From: Alphaproteobacteria bacterium
Lineage (GTDB): Bacteria > Pseudomonadota > Alphaproteobacteria > Micropepsales > Micropepsaceae
Direction of reading: 5' to 3'
Assembly: GCA_025350465.1 (NCBI GenBank)
Contig: JANXXU010000010.1
Location: forward strand, 1-33,608
Length of the DNA: 33,608 nucleotides
Below, piece after piece: positions 31,308 to 33,608 of this stretch. The notes beneath the pieces were generated by a model that saw nothing but the letters and a program-made list of their open reading frames with translations, was not told the DNA's origin and made no database searches. The translations under genes and the position numbers were made by a program. Every line of letters begins with the position of its first letter. The first letter of the stretch is position 1.

Positions 31308-31964
31308 TTACTTCGCCGGCGTCAATTTGAACGTCCACGTCCAGCCCTTGCCGTCTTTGGTCACGATCGTGCTCGACTTCGCGTCGATGGAAACGATGTT
31401 GCCCTGCACCGCGGCCGGCATCGCCAGAAGGATCGCGCCGGGAAGGACGAAATCCGTCGGCTCGCGCACGGCTTTCGCGGGAACGGCGACGCGCGCGCCG
31501 GTGCAAAAAGTGGTGACGCTGGCGGCCGCATAATTTCGCGTCCCAGTCAGCTGCAGCGCGCCGCCGAGGCCGTTCTCCAACTTTTCGATCGTGAAGTGTT
31601 CGTACGCACTGCTCAGCACGGGCGGCGCGCATTTTGGTTCGGCGTTGCGCGGATTGACGACGTCCGATTTGTAGTTCTTGAACGTCGGCTCGCCGACCAG
31701 TTGCGCCGTCGTTTGATCCCACCGCAAATCGATTTCGACGCGATCCTTCACCGCCGCTTCGTCGGCGATGCCGCCGCCGCCGTTGACGATGCGGGTATGC
31801 GGGCCGTCGTATTCGCCGATGATCGCATAGTTGATCTGCGTAACGGTTGCCCACTTCATCATCACGCTTTGATCGATGTCGGCGCTTTGCGCCGGCACGG
31901 TCGCGAGCAAAGCGACGGCGCCGGCAGTCGCGAGTACATTCGAACGCACTTGACGAATTTTCAC
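31308..31964 (-). CDS. Exported hypothetical protein
   Basis: A 218-residue protein I do not recognise. A GTG at 31964 opens a good signal peptide (VKIRQVRSNVLATAGAVALLATVPAQSA) and is preceded by AGGAAA; the frame upstream has no leader character. The mature part (about 190 residues) has beta-rich, alternating sequence, two Cys residues (PKCAPP and TFCTGA) and ends in GWTWTFKLTPAK. It is probably periplasmic. It stands alone, with a terminator-bearing gap upstream. Confidence 0.65.
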   Translation of the reverse strand: MKIRQVRSNVLATAGAVALLATVPAQSADIDQSVMMKWATVTQINYAIIGEYDGPHTRIVNGGGGIADEAAVKDRVEIDLRWDQTTAQLVGEPTFKNYKSDVVNPRNAEPKCAPPVLSSAYEHFTIEKLENGLGGALQLTGTRNYAAASVTTFCTGARVAVPAKAVREPTDFVLPGAILLAMPAAVQGNIVSIDAKSSTIVTKDGKGWTWTFKLTPAK

Positions 31965-32097
31965 TGGGATTTTCCTCGCTCGATGAAGATGGACGCCAAC
32001 CGGCGCGCCCGGACGTAGCAAGGTAAGTGCGACAAGCCAAGAGGCGCAGACGATACTCGAAATACCGACTCTATCTTCGGTTTGCTCGACGGTGACA

Positions 32098-32129
32098 TTA
32101 AAAAGGAGCCGGTGGTTGGTCAGCTCCTT
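32098..32129 (-). terminator. Rho-independent terminator of the small secreted protein gene
   Basis: On the minus strand AAGGAGC and GCTCCTT form a seven-pair stem with a 13-base loop, followed by TTTAAT, giving a run of five T. It lies 76 bases after the stop at 32206. The rest of 31965-32205 holds no clear gene. Confidence 0.6.
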
Positions 32130-32205
32130 CACTCACGACTTCGGTGGCGCGGGACTGAAGTCAGCAGAACGTGCCATTGCCAAGGAGGTAGCCGTTCAGA
32201 TGAAA

Positions 32206-32550
32206 TCACTCCTCAGTGAAGCGGAACGATGAGATCTCGCAGACATTGATCCGGTGCTTCTCGACCTTGTCGCCGTCATCAAAGACGCCGAGGAAATCAT
32301 AGAGGCAATAATCATCCGTTGCGAAATTCACGACCACTGAATTCCCCACGCTTAGAGAATCTTGTCCGAGAATATCCTCTTCCCAATCATTCGTTCCGAC
32401 ACGCGAGGCGTGGAATTGAACCATCGTGTGACGGGTCTCATTGATGATCTTCACTTTTTTGTTCGCGTCTGCGAACGCCGTCGTCGCTAAAGACGCTGCC
32501 ATGACGCTCGCCGCCAAGGCAGCAAGAAGCGGTCGGATGATTTTGCGCAT
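32206..32550 (-). CDS. Small periplasmic protein
   Basis: A 114-residue exported protein. The signal peptide is MRKIIRPLLAALAASVMAASLATTAFA. The mature part has VKIINETRHTMVQFHAS, NDWEEDILGQDSLSVGNSV, CLYDFLGVFDDGD and a second Cys near the end. This arrangement (NxT, WxxDxLG, LxxGxS, CxYDxxxxFxDG) resembles a widespread small alphaproteobacterial periplasmic family of unknown function. The ATG at 32550 follows GAAAGGAAAG. The Cys pair could form a disulfide. Confidence 0.7.
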   Translation of the reverse strand: MRKIIRPLLAALAASVMAASLATTAFADANKKVKIINETRHTMVQFHASRVGTNDWEEDILGQDSLSVGNSVVVNFATDDYCLYDFLGVFDDGDKVEKHRINVCEISSFRFTEE

Positions 32551-33010
32551 GTCTTTCCTTTCAAGTGGGCCGTGATGCGTATACGGGCGGCTCCACGGGG
32601 GGAAGAGGTCGGGGTGCCACAAACAATGGAATGTGGATGCGAAAAGCTTGACCTCGATTAGATGCGACGTCTACGCGCCGGTGCCGTCTTGGGACTGGGT
32701 CCCCGCCGCAGTTTACCCTCGGGCAAGGCGAAGCCTCGACCCGGTGGCGGGGATGACAGTTGAGGGGGTGTGCGCGCAGCGAAGTGCAGCGTGCGGCGCA
32801 GCAGACGGCGTAATTTAATTGCGTTACACTGGCGACTCCGGCAGCAAATTTACCTAATCACACGCAATTTGTCGCATTGGTTGCGGCCGGGTCATATTGC
32901 GACGCACAAAATGCCGTGATACTGGCGGCTGATTCCCTTTGGAACCGCACCCGAACGGCGCCTCGAACGTTGAGGCTCGGGCAAGCGAACCGGGCAACGC
33001 GAGGACTTTC
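32551..33010. promoter_or_regulatory. Long intergenic region upstream of ccr
   Basis: These 460 bases separate two divergent genes. They hold the leader of the small periplasmic protein gene, a REP-like repeat at 32695-32759, and from 32820 an AT-richer stretch that should contain the ccr promoter. Within it GTCGCA (32871-32876) and TGCGAC (32898-32903) form an inverted pair. Near-direct repeats GCAAATTT and GCAATTTG also occur. GAGGA precedes the ccr ATG by six bases. No gene is seen. Confidence 0.4.
32695..32759. repeat. REP-like unit, copy D with an expanded loop
   Basis: CTGGGTCCCCGCC at the left and GGCGGGGATGACAG at the right match the right-hand unit of copies A and B, but about 40 bases are inserted at the loop. 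The insert itself contains an imperfect dyad (CGGGCAAGGC with GCCTCGACCCG). Confidence 0.65.
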
Positions 33011-33608
33011 ATGACCGTTACGGCAGTCAAGCGGACGCAGGACTCTTTGAAAGAGCTCTACGACATCGGCGAGATTCCGCCGCTCGGCTTCGTGCCGCCG
33101 AAGATGCATGCCTGGGTGATCCGCAAGGAACGTCACGGCGCGCCCGAGCAATCGATGAAGCTGGAGGTCGTGCCGACGTGGGAGCTCGACTCGCACGACG
33201 TCCTCATCCTCGTGATGGCGGCGGGCGTGAATTACAACGGCGTGTGGGCCGCGCTCGGCACCCCCATTTCACCCATGGACGCGCACAAGAACCCCTTCCA
33301 CATCGCCGGCTCCGACGCGTCCGGCATCGTGTGGGCGGTCGGCTCCAAGGTCACGCGCTGGAAGGTCGGCGACGAGGTGGTGGTCCACTGCAATCAGGAT
33401 GACGGCGACGACGAAGAGTGCAATGGCGGCGATCCGATGTTCTCGCCCAGCCAGCGCATCTGGGGCTATGAGACCCCCGACGGGTCATTCGCACAATTCG
33501 CGCGAGTGCAGGACCGTCAGCTCATGGAACGCCCGCGTCACCTGACCTGGGAAGAATCCGCCTGCTACACGCTCACCCTGGCCACGACCTATCGCATGTT
33601 CTTCGGCC
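33011..33608 (+). CDS. ccr: Crotonyl-CoA carboxylase/reductase, N-terminal part
   Basis: The first 199 codons of a longer gene that runs off the window. The start MTVTAVKRTQDSLKELYDIG followed by GEIPPLGFVPPKMHAW is characteristic of crotonyl-CoA carboxylase/reductase, an NADPH enzyme of the medium-chain dehydrogenase family that carboxylates crotonyl-CoA to ethylmalonyl-CoA. AAGVNYNGVWAALGTPIS and HIAGSDASGIVWAVG are family blocks, and CNQDDGDDEECNGGDPM with RIWGYETPDGSFAQFARV is specific to this enzyme. A GAGGA site lies before the ATG. It feeds the same pathway as the ethylmalonyl-CoA mutase at 23416-25374. Confidence 0.95.
   Translation, partial: MTVTAVKRTQDSLKELYDIGEIPPLGFVPPKMHAWVIRKERHGAPEQSMKLEVVPTWELDSHDVLILVMAAGVNYNGVWAALGTPISPMDAHKNPFHIAGSDASGIVWAVGSKVTRWKVGDEVVVHCNQDDGDDEECNGGDPMFSPSQRIWGYETPDGSFAQFARVQDRQLMERPRHLTWEESACYTLTLATTYRMFFG

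Noticed and set aside
32092-32232. GTG ORF on the plus strand ending in KSLLSEAER
   Set aside because: It looks somewhat protein-like, but has no ribosome-binding site, crosses the terminator hairpin and overlaps the neighbouring gene.
32943-32975. EcfG-type promoter (GGAAC...CGTT) before ccr
   Set aside because: The spacing is 22 bases rather than the expected 16-17.
1-33608. CRISPR array, rRNA, restriction or toxin-antitoxin system
   Set aside because: No regularly spaced repeats, no rRNA sequence and no paired toxin-antitoxin genes were seen.

Overview
This is about 33.6 kb of a GC-rich alphaproteobacterial chromosome. The evidence is an ethylmalonyl-CoA mutase with the first part of a crotonyl-CoA carboxylase/reductase, a COQ7-type ubiquinone hydroxylase, GluQ-RS, GcvA-like LysR and MarR regulators, and intergenic palindromic repeats containing GTCATCCCCGCG. 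The species cannot be named from the sequence. Genes are densely packed, with many start/stop overlaps and convergent ends only a few bases apart.

Region 1-2948 is visibly poorer in G+C than the rest and looks acquired. It holds the end of a beta-helix surface-type protein, an intact tRNA-Leu(CAA) and a tyrosine recombinase. The change in composition falls at 2949, where the 5' half of a second, different tRNA-Leu(CAA) is cut off at its anticodon loop. My reading is that an integrative element entered a host tRNA-Leu at the anticodon loop and carries its own complete tRNA-Leu(CAA).

Region 3146-9400 is housekeeping-like: a coupled dsbB-coq7-acetyltransferase set, an HNH nuclease, a carboxylesterase, gluQ, and a secreted von Willebrand A protein next to an unrecognised four-helix membrane protein. 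Region 9410-13412 has a PNPOx-like protein, nitrilase and VIT-family transporter operon, a small Cys-rich secreted protein and a luciferase-like oxidoreductase. Region 13423-16260 has an APC permease divergent from a PLP-dependent dehydratase, then a small DUF4359-like protein.

Region 16357-19682 reads as a MarR-controlled catabolic unit. MarR lies upstream of an N-acyl-D-amino-acid deacylase-like amidohydrolase and a TauD-like dioxygenase, and a perfect 13-bp-arm palindrome sits on the start of the deacylase. Region 19848-23374 has a TTG-start secreted protein, a YhfC-like membrane protease, an 18-bp-arm AT-rich palindrome, a Baeyer-Villiger-type monooxygenase and a DUF1761 protein.

Region 23416-33608 opens with ethylmalonyl-CoA mutase and closes with crotonyl-CoA carboxylase/reductase, two enzymes of the ethylmalonyl-CoA route of acetyl-CoA assimilation. 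Between them are a zinc alcohol dehydrogenase-like gene with a small membrane protein, opposite a LysR regulator with a T-N11-A palindrome; a DUF1684 protein; a DUF4242-cyclase fusion; a YccU-like CoA-binding protein behind a perfect FNR/FixK-type box; and several small secreted proteins. REP-like palindromic repeats occur in four gaps.
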